Assembly (NCBI GenBank): GCA_002081555.1
Contig: KV920898.1
Location: forward strand, 1,392-65,391
Origin: Protostelium mycophagum
Taxonomy: Eukaryota; Evosea; Variosea; Protosteliida; Protosteliaceae
Length of the DNA: 64,000 nucleotides
Direction: 5' to 3'
Shown: positions 1-10,983 of the stretch, piece after piece
Position numbering within the stretch: the first letter of the stretch is position 1
Layout: each line of letters begins with the position of its first letter
Notes under the pieces: generated by a model
Told to the model about the DNA's origin: nothing
Databases searched by the model: none
The model's input: the letters and a program-made list of their open reading frames with translations, nothing else
Program-made: the position numbers and the translations under genes

Positions 1-1610
1 AAATCTCTGGTTCTTCTCATGGGATTTTTGAGGCCATTTCATTGAAAATTATCTGTGACATTTCCTGCCGTTAAAAGTGCCCAAATAAATCCGCACTTGA
101 AGCGGCTTCAACCCCCAACAGCTGTCTTTGAGTTTCTTCTTCTTGGATTTTTCCTACTTAGCATGTGCAACAATCCACAGTATGAGTCTTTTTCTAACAG
201 TTTAGAGGATAAGTTCATTTTCATCTCAATAAAGACACTAATATTGATATCAATATTGAAATTATAATTTTTGATTTTCTATTTCAATCTTGTTTAATGG
301 TTATAGAAATCTGCACTGTAAAATGAGACCTATGCATTCATGATGCTTGTCAGGAGACCATTACAGAGATTGTCAAAGACAAGACCTCCAAGTCTCCTAT
401 CTCTGATGGGGAAAAATTTTCACATCATGTGGGTTAATGCACTGGGCTCCTTCAAAAAGTCTTACCATCTTTCTCATTCCTGCCACTCCTACACCCATTA
501 ACAAAGAAGCTGAAGACCTTAACCCTCTAACTTTAAAGAAGAAGCCCTATGTGGTCCCTAAGGCTTTATAGAGGAGTCTTCAAAAGGAGAGAGTTCCCCC
601 TAGAAAAAAGAAAGAAAAAGGGGTCTTCTGGTGTTCAGTCTTACACCAGAAGAAAGAAAAAATAATACTTTGTTTTCAATACACATCAATTACATTTTGA
701 GTCAATATTATTTTTGTTTAACAATCTTTGATATCAGCATCAATATTGATATTGATATTGATATCAATATTATTGACAATATTGTTATACTTCTTGGTCA
801 CATGTTTGCTTTGATGAGGCTTTATACACAACAGCTCATCTTCACATATGCACAATTGTGCAACCAGTGATTTTCACCAGAGGCTGACTGGTATAATGGA
901 TTGACTTTTCCTGATTGAAATGATGTCAGGGTTTGGTTACTGCAGATACATTGTACTTTTGTTCATTTTTAACTCTTTTGTGTACAAATTGAATAATCAA
1001 TAATCAATATTAGTCTTGCCATCTTTCTCATACCTGCCATCCCTACATCTATCAACAAAGAAGCTGAGGACCTCAATCCTCCAACTCTCAAGAAGAAGCC
1101 CTATGGTGGTCCCTCAGGCTTTATAGAGGAGTCTTTAGAAGAGGAGAGTCCCCCCCTAGAAAAAGAAGAAAAGAAAAGGGGTCTTCTGGTGATCAGTCTC
1201 ACACCAGAAAAAAGAAAAAATAATTCTTTGTTTTTAATAAAATCAATTGCATTTTGAGTCAATATTATTTTTGTTTAACAATCTTTGATATCAGAATCAA
1301 TATTGATATTGATATCATTGATAGTATTGTTTTTAGATGGTGGTTTCTTGGTCACATGTTTGCTCTGATAAGATTTTTTAAGCAAAGGTTCATCTTGACA
1401 TTTGCATTGATTTGCTTCTACTGATATTCACTAGAGGCTGACTGGTATAATGGAATGACTTTGCACTGAATAGACAACTTATCTCAATTCTAAACTATAG
1501 AGGAAACACCAATTCTAATTATATCTTAAATGTGATTCAATCTTGTTTAGGATTGCATTAAGAGCGCTCAAAAACCAATAGAAATCTCTGGTTCTTCTTA
1601 TGGGATTTTG
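1..1610. repeat. Unidentified direct-repeat region
   Basis: About 450 bp at 460-910 is repeated in the same orientation at about 1012-1464 with many substitutions and small indels. Both copies run from a CTT(A/G)CCATCTTTCTCAT start, through a purine-rich middle and AT-rich ATTGAT/ATCAAT palindromic stretches, to GGCTGACTGGTATAATGGA. A further ATATTGATATCAATATTG stretch lies near 243. A shorter direct repeat (TCTCTGGTTCTTCT and flanks) is at 4-30 and at 1584-1610, bracketing the whole region. No convincing gene was found here. It could be a mobile-element remnant or a local duplication; the family is unknown. Confidence 0.6.
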
Positions 1611-1696
1611 AAACTGTACCAAAACCAAGATTTTACCCTTTTGGTTCACTTTTTGTGATTTACACTTACTCATTTGAATAAAACGAAACAAATTTG

Positions 1697-2863
1697 ATGA
1701 AAGATACGACCAAGATGATACAAGATGGAGAAAAGTTGTCATTGTCTGATTTTCCAGTATCACCAACACGGGATCCGTCACTGGCTTCGATGGCATCCTT
1801 GAATTTTCAACCCTTACCTCTGAGTATTTCTCAATTTAACATCGATCCAAAGACAGGTAATTTTTAAGCTTGAGAACATCTAAATTCAACAGGTGAGATA
1901 ATACAAGAAAATGTTTTTGTATTCCCCAAACCCCCTGCCACTGATCGTGGCGCCTTAACGCTTTCATATGCTTCCTTCAAACTCAAACCAGAACATGTGG
2001 CATCTCCATTGTTTACCAAGAAAGAGAAGGTCGCACCAATGCCACCACCAAAAGCATTGAAATTGGGAGAGAAGGTGATCATTTCATCAACCAACGTGAT
2101 TTGTCTGAATAATGAAGATTGATGCACCGGAAGCCATGTTAAAGAAGCCGCCAAAACCTGTGAAACCGTTAGAACTTCAACAGAAGCCAATAGATAAGCC
2201 AATACTTCCACTGAGAACAATAGAACCCTCCTTAATCAGACCTGTTACTTTAGAGGACCGACCAAAAGCGAGAAAAAGTAAGGACTTTGTTTTCTGATGT
2301 AAATTGAGTGGCATAGGTCTTGTTTCACATGTGAAGTCTGTCATTGCAGAAGTGAGTGACATCGATTTCTGATCAATTCTGAAATTGCAAAAGATTGTTG
2401 GCGAAAACACACAAGAGAGCCATGAGAGATGGAGCATCTGTGGCATCTCAGAACCACTTTTGGCAGAGTTCCCGTGTAAATGTCTGGTATTATGTGGTAC
2501 AACACCAGAAGCGATAAGAGGCTATCTGATGCTTTCTGAATACCACTTATGTTTCATTTCGACTTTTCATGGCGAATCAAGGCTGTTGCATCGTGCCATT
2601 TTACCTCTTGATTGCATTTTATTCATCTCCCAGGTATCGTTCATGTAAACTCATGTTGCGTGTTAATCTCACCAAGGGAAAACAAAATGCACCAAAAGGA
2701 CAGAAGAACAGTATAGAGATGGCAACCACAGACTCAGTAGTGAGTAAAAATTCATCGCTCAACTCTGCTCAAGTGCTTGCAGATGCACACCTTCTTTAGC
2801 TTTAAAAAGCAATATTCTAGGGCCCTTAATGTCATTCGTAAGCTATTGACATTTGATGATTAA
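1697..2863 (+). CDS. GRAM-domain protein
   Basis: Reads as a five- to six-exon gene from ATG 1697 to TAA 2863. The N-terminal half is low-complexity and Pro/Lys-rich (runs such as LKKPPKPVKPLE). The C-terminal half resembles a GRAM/PH-like fold: a strand with CLVLCGT, then GYLMLSEYHLCFIS, then SRLLHRAILPLDCILFIS, and finally HTFFSFKKQYSRALNVI, the usual GRAM order. GRAM domains bind phosphoinositides or proteins at membranes, so a membrane-associated role is inferred. Introns of about 35-45 nt are needed at roughly 1859, 2074, 2279, 2363, 2635 and 2741 to keep the frame. There is no myotubularin phosphatase domain. The gene converges on the next one, whose stop lies at 3011. Confidence 0.6.
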
Positions 2864-3010
2864 ACTGAGGAATCTTTAGAACACGCCTGGAAGGCGGCAC
2901 AACCCCTGGAACGACGATGCCCGCAATGAATACCGGTAATGAATACCGTGAGATGTAGATACCCCAAGAATCAAGATATACAATTAGAATTATATACACT
3001 CTATTGAAAA

Positions 3011-4733
3011 TTATTCATCATTTAAAAGGCAAGGGCACACTGGAGCATAACTGGGCTTTGTAAAATTATCCTCTACAGACCCAAATCGTTGTCTCAATAC
3101 GTCCTCTGCCAGCTTGTACTGTGGTGTTTCGCATAAGCTGTGCGTCTCAGTCATCGCTTGCTGGAAATGTGCGCTCTCGTCTGTGCTCGTTGTTGGCGGC
3201 TCTGCCGTTGTGTTCTTTGCTGGATCACCACAAAAAAAAAGGATGATCGATCGTACTTGGTTTTCCCGCCAAAAGCTGGATCTACTGACCAACCAGACCA
3301 GAAGACCCCTGAGACCCATTCCTCGTGAATCAGTACGTCGAATACAGTATCATAATGGGACTTTTGTAGCCCCATATCTATGTTAGGACCCTCGGAACAG
3401 TCTCCAGTACATTGACTGCTCTTGTACCCAATAGTAAATATCACTTTCTTCTGAAATTCTGATGACAAATTGTAGAGGCCATATTTCATCCCATGTACAC
3501 CCTTATAGATGATCTCATTCCACTTCCTTTTCTCTTCTGTGCTGTTGTTTGGTGTCTGGTAATATCCATCTATGCCAATATAATCTAAATGTCTCCTGTT
3601 TCTGAATTAAGATGATATGATAGTAAAGAACCTACCACCAAGTGATGTTTGTCTCTTCCCCTCCCTAATCTTTTCAATATAAAATATTCTTCAACATCAC
3701 TCACCCATTTTGCGAAATAAGTGAGAGAGACATTTTTGGCCGAGTTTCTGATGTCATTAATGAGTTGTACCCATTCTGTAACGCGTACCACTGTAATACA
3801 TTCATTTCATCAATCTATATCACTAGTCTTACAAGATGAATCGAGTTGTGAGCCAACTGCTAGCGTCTCTATATCCTCCCGGTCTGCCAATTTTGCATAA
3901 TGCTGCAAGTGTTGTGTATAATTCCCGAACCATTGTTTCCAATGTCTATCGGTGAATTGCTCGGTTCGCATGGAGCCGTTGATGGAGTTGATTTTAATCT
4001 CAGGTCTTAAGATTACAGATAAATTGAGACTATGTGCTGTATTTATGGCCTCTTTTAATTCTTTATCAGAAGGCGCATAGGGGCTTCGTATTATTTTTGT
4101 CGAGCTATAATCACTCAGAGAATGCATATTTATTTCCTTGTGATCGAGATCGAGGTATTTATTAAGTATGAAGAACTATGGCTCTGCCACAATGATAGAA
4201 CATCTTGCTGCGGTGGTGAGGTGTACTCACGCGGAATCTTGTTGCAGCTCTATTACAATTGCGAGATGTGTTGCACCAATAGATTGAATGTGTTGCATAG
4301 ATGTCCGGGACTTATTTGTGTTCAATCTCAGATCAGCAGAACTGCAGACTATGCCCAATCAGGATTGTTCAATTGAAAGTTCCTCACAGCTGCCAGCCAA
4401 GATCTCGATGCCTTTGTGCTTCCATTTAACTACTTCCGGGCTTGGTGGGTCTTTGTGTTCGTCATCTCTTTTGATGCTAAGAAAAACACCAGCAACTAAC
4501 AGAGTGGAGAGGACTGTCAAGGTTTCAGACATCGAGACGATAAAAGGTTACAATTAATTACCAAAGATGATGAGCAGTAGAATCAAGAAATACCACAGCA
4601 TTTTCTTATCAAACGGTTCAACGATGTTCTCCTTATCTAATATTCATCAGAAAAATGATGAAGATGGATTTTCACCATCCAACGTTTTCGGACTGTGCAA
4701 GAGGGGTGTCAGATCACTTGGGCTTGCCTTCAT
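3011..4733 (-). CDS. Membrane-anchored GH113-like TIM-barrel protein
   Basis: From ATG 4733 the protein begins with a short cytosolic stretch, then one hydrophobic helix (MLWYFLILLLIIF..LLVAGVFLS), as in a type II membrane protein. The lumenal part matches the glycoside hydrolase 113 pattern: WFGNYTQHLQHYAKLA, a LAVGSQL strand, WVQLINDIRN, the LDYIGIDGYY strand, FTIGYKS and GVFWSGW. In the family the acid/base Glu sits in 'GxEL' and the nucleophile Glu in 'TEIGY'. Here these read GSQL and TIGY, so both Glu residues appear missing. An intron at about 3186-3256 is the only phase-matched way I found to join the C-terminal exon (KLAEDVLRQRFG). Fold call fairly sure; activity doubtful. Divergent from the 4887 gene. 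Confidence 0.6.
3195..3208. repeat. Intron hairpin 1
   Basis: CGGC-TCT-GCCG arms, in the inferred intron 3186-3256 of the GH113-like gene. Confidence 0.5.
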
Positions 4734-4886
4734 TCTAAAATAAGGACTCGAGATTGATGGAGAGGCGTTGATGTTGTTCATGAAGGTTCGATGAAAAACA
4801 GAAGAAACTTGACAAAATATTCTTGAAAAATTCGTTTCATTCGAATGAAATGAGAAAGAGAGATCACATCAGACAGGACCCCAATC

Positions 4887-7832
4887 ATGTGGAGATTGGC
4901 GAGATTGACTGGCCAGCAACTGGTCACCAAGAGAAGGCCTACCACTCTGAGAAGTAAGCATTATTAATTGGATGCTCCTCTGATCATCATCAGTCATATC
5001 GAAGAGGTTTTACAACAAGGAGGGTGTACCTTTCCAGAAATCCAATGAGAGCATCAATTCTGAATCACATCTTGAGGAGGAGGATGATTTTACTATCTTC
5101 GAAGATCCTCTCATTGACACATTCGAATCTGAAGAAGAAATGTATGAGGTACTTTACGAGCGGAGTAGAGAGCTTGTTGATAACGACAAATGGGACATCG
5201 GAGAAGCTTTGAGCAGCTGGAGAAGCCCAACAAAAGACAGAAAGCAATATGTTGCCGAGAGAAAGAAGGAGATCCAAGAAGAAGCTCAGCAAGATGGTGT
5301 GGAAGATCTGAGGCCTCCACACATGGCAAGTTTTCTAAACTATAGGGTTGGCTTATGATCACAGATAAAAAAGGATATATATTATCCGAAGGAAGAGGCA
5401 TGGTTCTACGCTCACAATGCGCGAAGAATGGAAACAGAAGAAGATACCGCTTTCTTCTATGAGACTCATGGGATCAAGTCCAAAGCGACCACTTTGTCTC
5501 CAAGATACCAGCCTCAAATCGAGTATGCTCCCCACCAAAATTCAGCCTGGTTGAGAGATGACAAATTGGGCCAGTGGTACAAACAATTTGTCGATGCGGT
5601 GAGGTTCTTTCACTCTGAGGATATATCCTGATATGATAATAACTCCCTGACCCGTCTAGTACCAAGATCCTAAACGCAGAGCCGAGTTGCAGAAGAAGAT
5701 CGATGATTTCAGAGCAGCTAATCCAACTGCCTCTCAACTCCCTAAAGAGCTATCGGATGAGCTGAATGCAAGACCACCTCCGAATGACTGGCTTGGATAT
5801 CCACAACTACCAGCTTACTACCAGGATCTTTACTTGAAGCCGCAAGGCTGGACAGAGAGAGATTTTTTAAAATTTGCACACACTACATTCCGAGAGAGAA
5901 TATTGTCTAAAGGGGAAATCGAAGATTTAGAAGATGAAAGCCAAGACGATAATGAAGAAATCGAAGAATATGTTCCCGAGCTGAAAGAAGTCGACATGCC
6001 CGCACAGCTAAGAAACACATTGAGATATTGGGATCACGACCCTCCCTTCATGAATGAAGATCCCGAGGCTGAAGGTGTATACGTAAAGAATCCTTTCAAA
6101 ACTGGATTGTAAGTCTTTCAACTGTTGAATGAGCTGATGATGTTACCAGACTTCCTGCATGGATGGGAGGTACAGAAAGGGAGCGTAGAATCTTAAAGAA
6201 GAGTTAGTATACAAATCAAATAATATATTCATTCATATAGAGACCGTTGATCAGCTGAAGGCCCTCGGAAAGAGATCCCATGTCTTCAAATGGAAGAAGC
6301 CATATACAATGGTATGCTGTTCTCCTTTGTCTTTATAGTAATATGTACAGATCAAGAGGTTTATAAGTGAGGATGGAGGAGCTTATGATGGACTTACCAT
6401 CAAGGGAGAGGAACATTTCGAGAGAAAACTATTATTTGAAGAAGAGAGATTGGATATGCTGAGAGAACAGGTATTTTTATTTAAAATGGGGAGAAACTGA
6501 GTTTTGACAGAGATTGTTTGAATTACCAAGCAAGATATTATCCTCCTCAGTGATGAACTCTCTTTATGATATGCACATCTCAGACCCCGAATTCTATGAT
6601 GTGGACAGGCTCAGTGTAGAATCAGCGATAAGACCTGACAAAATATCCGCCATATTGCAGATGGTACATAGGAAAAAGTGAGCTCTTGATCAATTACCTT
6701 CAGTCACACATAAGGTGAAGCTCAACTCTTCAAGGATGGTGGAGCTAGAGCAGAACAACTGGCACAACAAGACCATGTCTTACCTTGTCGAAAAGAATTT
6801 AGACCACCATATAACAGATACTTTGGGGGAGAAGACAGGAGATGTATACGTCCCAGAGAATAGAAAACCCAAACAGACACACTTTGTCATGGATGATCAG
6901 TTTGATGAGGTGAAGACCTTCTTACCCGAATGTTCTAATGATCCAATAGACAAAATTCGCCCAACACATGCTGGAACTGCAGAGAGAAGAAGAAGAGGAA
7001 CAGATGAGAATTGCCAACCGCAACTATTTCAAGAGTACTGACCCCCCTTCCCAAGTGATCATTCATCATTCAATCATCTTATTTCACCCAAATGACATAT
7101 CATAGGCCGGATACGCCACACCCGTCATACTCTTGAGAGGAAAGAGGTCACCCCGGGATATAGAGAGGTAACGATCGTATCATCTTATTCTATTGATATC
7201 TATATAGAGAGAAGAGAAAATTCCCCGTGGGAACGACTAATTTCAATCTGTATGAGATTAACCACGACCCCACCCGTAATGATTTCAACCGTGAAATAGT
7301 TGTGACAGGTATAATCTAGAATACAATGAGTAGTAGTAGTGAACAGTATTAGAGATTGATGGGACACGAAGAGGTGCCACATGGGAGGAGAGGAGAACTC
7401 TTTTGACAAAGGAAGTAGACAACGCACCGACCCACAAGAGACACGTTAAAGATGTAGGTTTATAAAAGTTAGAAATGACTGACAATATCAGGTGGTTGGT
7501 GAGATGTACAATCAATCCTCGCGCGAGCAATATTTCGTTGTCCAGCGTGAGATCAAGGAGAGATACAATGAGATGAAGGAGCGACACAAGAAACTACCTC
7601 CTGGAGATGATAGAGTCAGAGTCATGATGAGAGAATTCTATTACGGTGGTGCTGTTCCTCTTCGCAAGCCAAAAGAAATGGTCAGTGTTCTATTCAAAGA
7701 TAAAATATCTGATGAAAACAGGGAGCTCAGAGTGTGCGAAGACAGGATAGGGATGCACCTTGGTGGGCAACATCACCACCACATATCCTTGACGTTCCTG
7801 CCGTACCACTCAAGAAGAAGGAAGACGCATAA
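4887..7832 (+). CDS. Unrecognised protein with a mitochondrial-type presequence
   Basis: A long multi-exon gene. The first residues, MWRLARLTGQQLVTKRRP, are Arg-rich with no acidic residue, typical of a mitochondrial targeting presequence. The rest is highly charged (acidic stretches near EEEDDFTIFEDP and DESQDDNEEIEEY, then basic helices such as ERYNEMKERHKKLPP) and ends in a Pro/Lys tail at TAA 7830. I recognise no family; a mitoribosomal or mitochondrial RNA-related protein would fit the charge and targeting, but that is inference. The frame holds through at least ten short introns, including one likely GC-AG intron at 5326-5364. The start was chosen because upstream sequence to the divergent neighbour (4733) is only about 150 bp and the presequence begins there. 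Confidence 0.6.
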
Positions 7833-8799
7833 ATTTTCTCTTTTGAAATTCGTTTTTAGAGTCCAGCTCAACATGCATTTTGTTATTCTAGAGGATAATG
7901 AGTCACAAAAGTGGCCCCTCACGGTGGTCGAACGTCTATAAGTGAGCAAATGTTGTGATAGGATTCAAGAGAACAACTCAGTTACGGCTTTTTGGAGGTA
8001 TTATTTCATGACCGCCCCGTTGCGGGGATTGCTCTGGGCTTTAGCTGATTTTCGACTTTGAGTTTCCACAACGACCATCTACAACGTGCCAGCATTACGG
8101 CCAAGAAGTTGGAAGAGTTCCCTCTCCTGTTTTGAGCCCAATTTCAGAGAATCCACACGGAAAGGATTCCTTCTTCCACTGACCATTCTTTCCAGCTTTT
8201 CCAGGCAAGGTAAGCGCTACCCTCACTATCACACACCCTCTTTAGTGATGATACTTTCTTTCTTCTCTGGAATCATGACAGGAACAAATGAACATCTAAG
8301 GGTCTGAGACTCAAAAACGAAATATACACGATTACTTCCTAGCAAGTCTGACCTTTGATAGTTTTGCCTGCACTGGCACTAGGGCCGAAATCCACAAGGT
8401 GAGAGGAGCTTTTATGTAGAAAACCCTTTTGTGTGATGAGGGAGCAATCCCATGTTCTTAGGACACCTTTGTATACGGAGGTAACAGACCGTAGATGAAA
8501 AGACACGAACACTGAAGCTTCATACGCACTCTTATCATGAATAACTCACTACCGATACTAAATACTGTAGTTCATACGTGCCTGCTGGTTTCTTGTAATA
8601 AAATATTGTAGTTTTAGATTTTGATCTCTTGTTGAGGGTTTCTTTGTTTGAATTATTGCATTTTCTTCCCTGATTCTGCACAAGCAAAGACCCGTCACTT
8701 GTGTGACGGGAAAACTGGGATGCTTTTGTTGTTACGCATGACGAAGATTCCCAGTAGAATTGAGTTTTCTTCCAGGATTTCATTTTGCCCTTCTCAAAA
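7833..8799. other. Intergenic region, about 970 bp
   Basis: No gene can be supported between the end of the presequence protein and the methyltransferase start. It holds a GC-rich CCCC-GTTG-CGGGG inverted repeat near 8025, and short open stretches on both strands around 8086-8307 that lack family signatures. Nothing else was seen. Confidence 0.4.
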
Positions 8800-10097
8800 A
8801 TGGAAGATACCAGATGCAAAGAATTGGATGAAGAACTAGCACTAGGAAGATGCATTCTCTTAGACGGAGGTTTTGTGAGCATTCGGTCCTAATATCTTCA
8901 ATTGACTTCATCAGGCGACTCAATTAGAGGCATTAGGTGCAGATTTGAGCCAAGATGATCTGTGGTCAGCACGGCTATTGTTTGAGAATCCAGATTTGAT
9001 CCAGAAAGTGCACGAGAAATACTTACTGGTAATATCAATATCCTTAAGACATTAAGATCTGATTTCTCAGAGCGGTTGTGACATCATCACAACCTCCAGT
9101 TACCAGGCAACTCTCGATGGCTTCATGAAGGTTGGCCTGACTCGTGAAAGAGCTACCTATCTCCTTTGTGAGAGCGTTAGCATCGCTAAACGTTCTGTTA
9201 AGGATTTTCTATCCAAATACCATCCCTGTTCATCCATTCGCTCCTTAATTGCAGCCAGCATCGGCTCCTATGGAGCTCACCTCGCAGATGGCTCAGAGTT
9301 CAGAGGCGATTATCACAATGTGACAGATGCAGCTCTGAGAGATTTCCACCGGTGGGTCTTCTATTCAAAAAATACGTAAATGCCGCAAAGTCACCACACA
9401 AAACATGGAGAATTGAAAGTGAACAGAGAGCAGATTAGGATATTAGTCTCTTGTCGACCTGATCTTTTAGCCTTTGAAACGATTCCAATGTTGAGAGAGT
9501 GAGCCCTCATACATTATTTCTTAATGATGATTATTTCTGCAGCAGAGTTGCACATTGACGAAACATTATCATTGAATGATTTTTCAGGGCAAAAGTTGTA
9601 GCAGAACTTCTGCGCGATGAGTTTCCAAAGGAAAGAGCGTGGATTAGCTTCAGTTGTAAGGAAAATAGCATCAGCAATGGTGACTCCTTCTCCGAGGCAT
9701 TCGATTATCTGCAACAGTTTGACCAGGTAATTTCATTCATTTCATTCATTTATGTTGAGATATCGCAGTTAATAGCTGTGGGGATCAATTGTACAGCTCC
9801 ACAATATGTAACTGGACTATTGAAAACATGTCAAACAGAAGGCAAGAAACCCTTCATTGTTTACCCAAATAGAGGAGAGAAATGGAACGAAGGTGGGCGT
9901 ATTTGCATCAACATCCAAAAGTTTAAAATCCTGAAGAGAAGAGAGATTGGGAGACATCAAGTGGAGAAGAGAAGAAGTTGTGTGAATACATCAAGGAGTG
10001 GAACCTTCTTGGGACTTTGATTTTTGGGGGTTGCTGCAGGACGACACCCGAGATGATGGCCGAAATGAGAGACGAACTCGATAAATTGAATTCTTAA
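8800..10097 (+). CDS. Homocysteine S-methyltransferase
   Basis: Transfers a methyl group, probably from S-methylmethionine or S-adenosylmethionine, to homocysteine to make methionine; cytosolic. The N-terminus reads ..[26 protein letters not shown], and then [18 protein letters not shown], the family's barrel core. Zinc-ligand cysteines are present in [10 protein letters not shown]-type (here [11 protein letters not shown]) and in the C-terminal GGCCRTTPE motif. DLLAFETIP and ISFSCKE are also family-like. ATG 8800 is followed by an intron after DGGF; later introns are short. Reading ends at TAA 10095-10097. It belongs to the eukaryotic/YagD-type single-domain HMTs rather than cobalamin-dependent MetH, since no B12-binding domain follows. 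Confidence 0.9.
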
Positions 10098-10332
10098 CGG
10101 GCAGAGGGATTCTTTGCTTTTCCTGAGATCAGAGTACAGGAAGATGTGCCTTCATCGAAACAGGTCCTCGTCTCTGAATTGCATTCGCAGCGTAGACAGC
10201 GACAACTTCGGAGAAGAGTCAAGTCCTGAGTGTACGATCTGCAAAGGGATACGCTCCCTTCTTTGAAAGAAATCTTGGTTTTTGGTATAAGATCCAGAAA
10301 GAGCTAGTATTGTTTATATAATTGTTGTACGC

Positions 10333-10677
10333 TCAAGCGAGTTTTCTGTTGGAATGAACTGGCTTATCATCTGGCTTCTGAGTAGCAGTCGATAGTTGTT
10401 GGTGTGGGGCCTAGAAAACATGAATTGACAGTTGGTAGATTAGAGGAAAACATACTGTGTGCTCCTCTGAGGCGTGCTCGGGTGTAGAGTGTCTGTGGTC
10501 TCCCTTGACACCGACGGCACTGATAGCAGGGGGTTGGGGTGCTACAAAAGCTCTGTAAGCGATACGAGAGCCGGCGATGGCGAAGATAGTGCCGACAACA
10601 GCAACAAGGGGAAGAACCTCTCCGATATCTCTGCCTAATAATTTGCCTCCTGCGCGTGCTGCTCCGCCTCCTGACAT
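10333..10677 (-). CDS. Small single-helix membrane protein
   Basis: About 95 residues in two exons. It starts MSGGGAARAGGKLLGRDIGE, then has one hydrophobic helix (VLPLVAVVGTIFAIAGSRIAY) and a hydrophilic tail rich in His, Pro and Gln, ending ..SNRKLA at TGA 10333-10335. The single intron (about 10419-10459) has GTATGT and TTCTAG ends. I do not recognise the family. The size and layout are like small accessory subunits of respiratory complexes in the mitochondrial inner membrane, but that is inference. It is divergent from the coiled-coil gene, sharing a 200-300 bp upstream region. Confidence 0.6.
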
Positions 10678-10983
10678 GTTGTGTTGCTAAATTAGAGTCA
10701 GTCAGATGGTAAAGACTTGTAAAGGATGAAGAGTGCTAACTTGATGTGTGTGGTGTGTGTTGCTTTTGTTTCTGAGGGCCACAGATCGTCAGTGACGTCA
10801 CGATATCTCACCGAGTTTTCCAAAAATCAAACACGCAGCGAAAAAAGATGATACCAGCACAACTCGAGCTCTCTCCATCTCGCTGTCAGTAATGTGAATC
10901 CCAATGAATTAATTCATCAGTGGTCCTCTTACTCCCTTGGTCTGCAGCTGGTTGGTCACATCTGTAAGAGAATTGTAGTAGTG

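Noticed and set aside
8433-8515. C/D-box snoRNA-like pattern (GTGATGA .. TAGATGA .. CTGA)
   Set aside because: The boxes are at a plausible distance, but no terminal stem pairs and no D' box is clear; these short motifs arise by chance.
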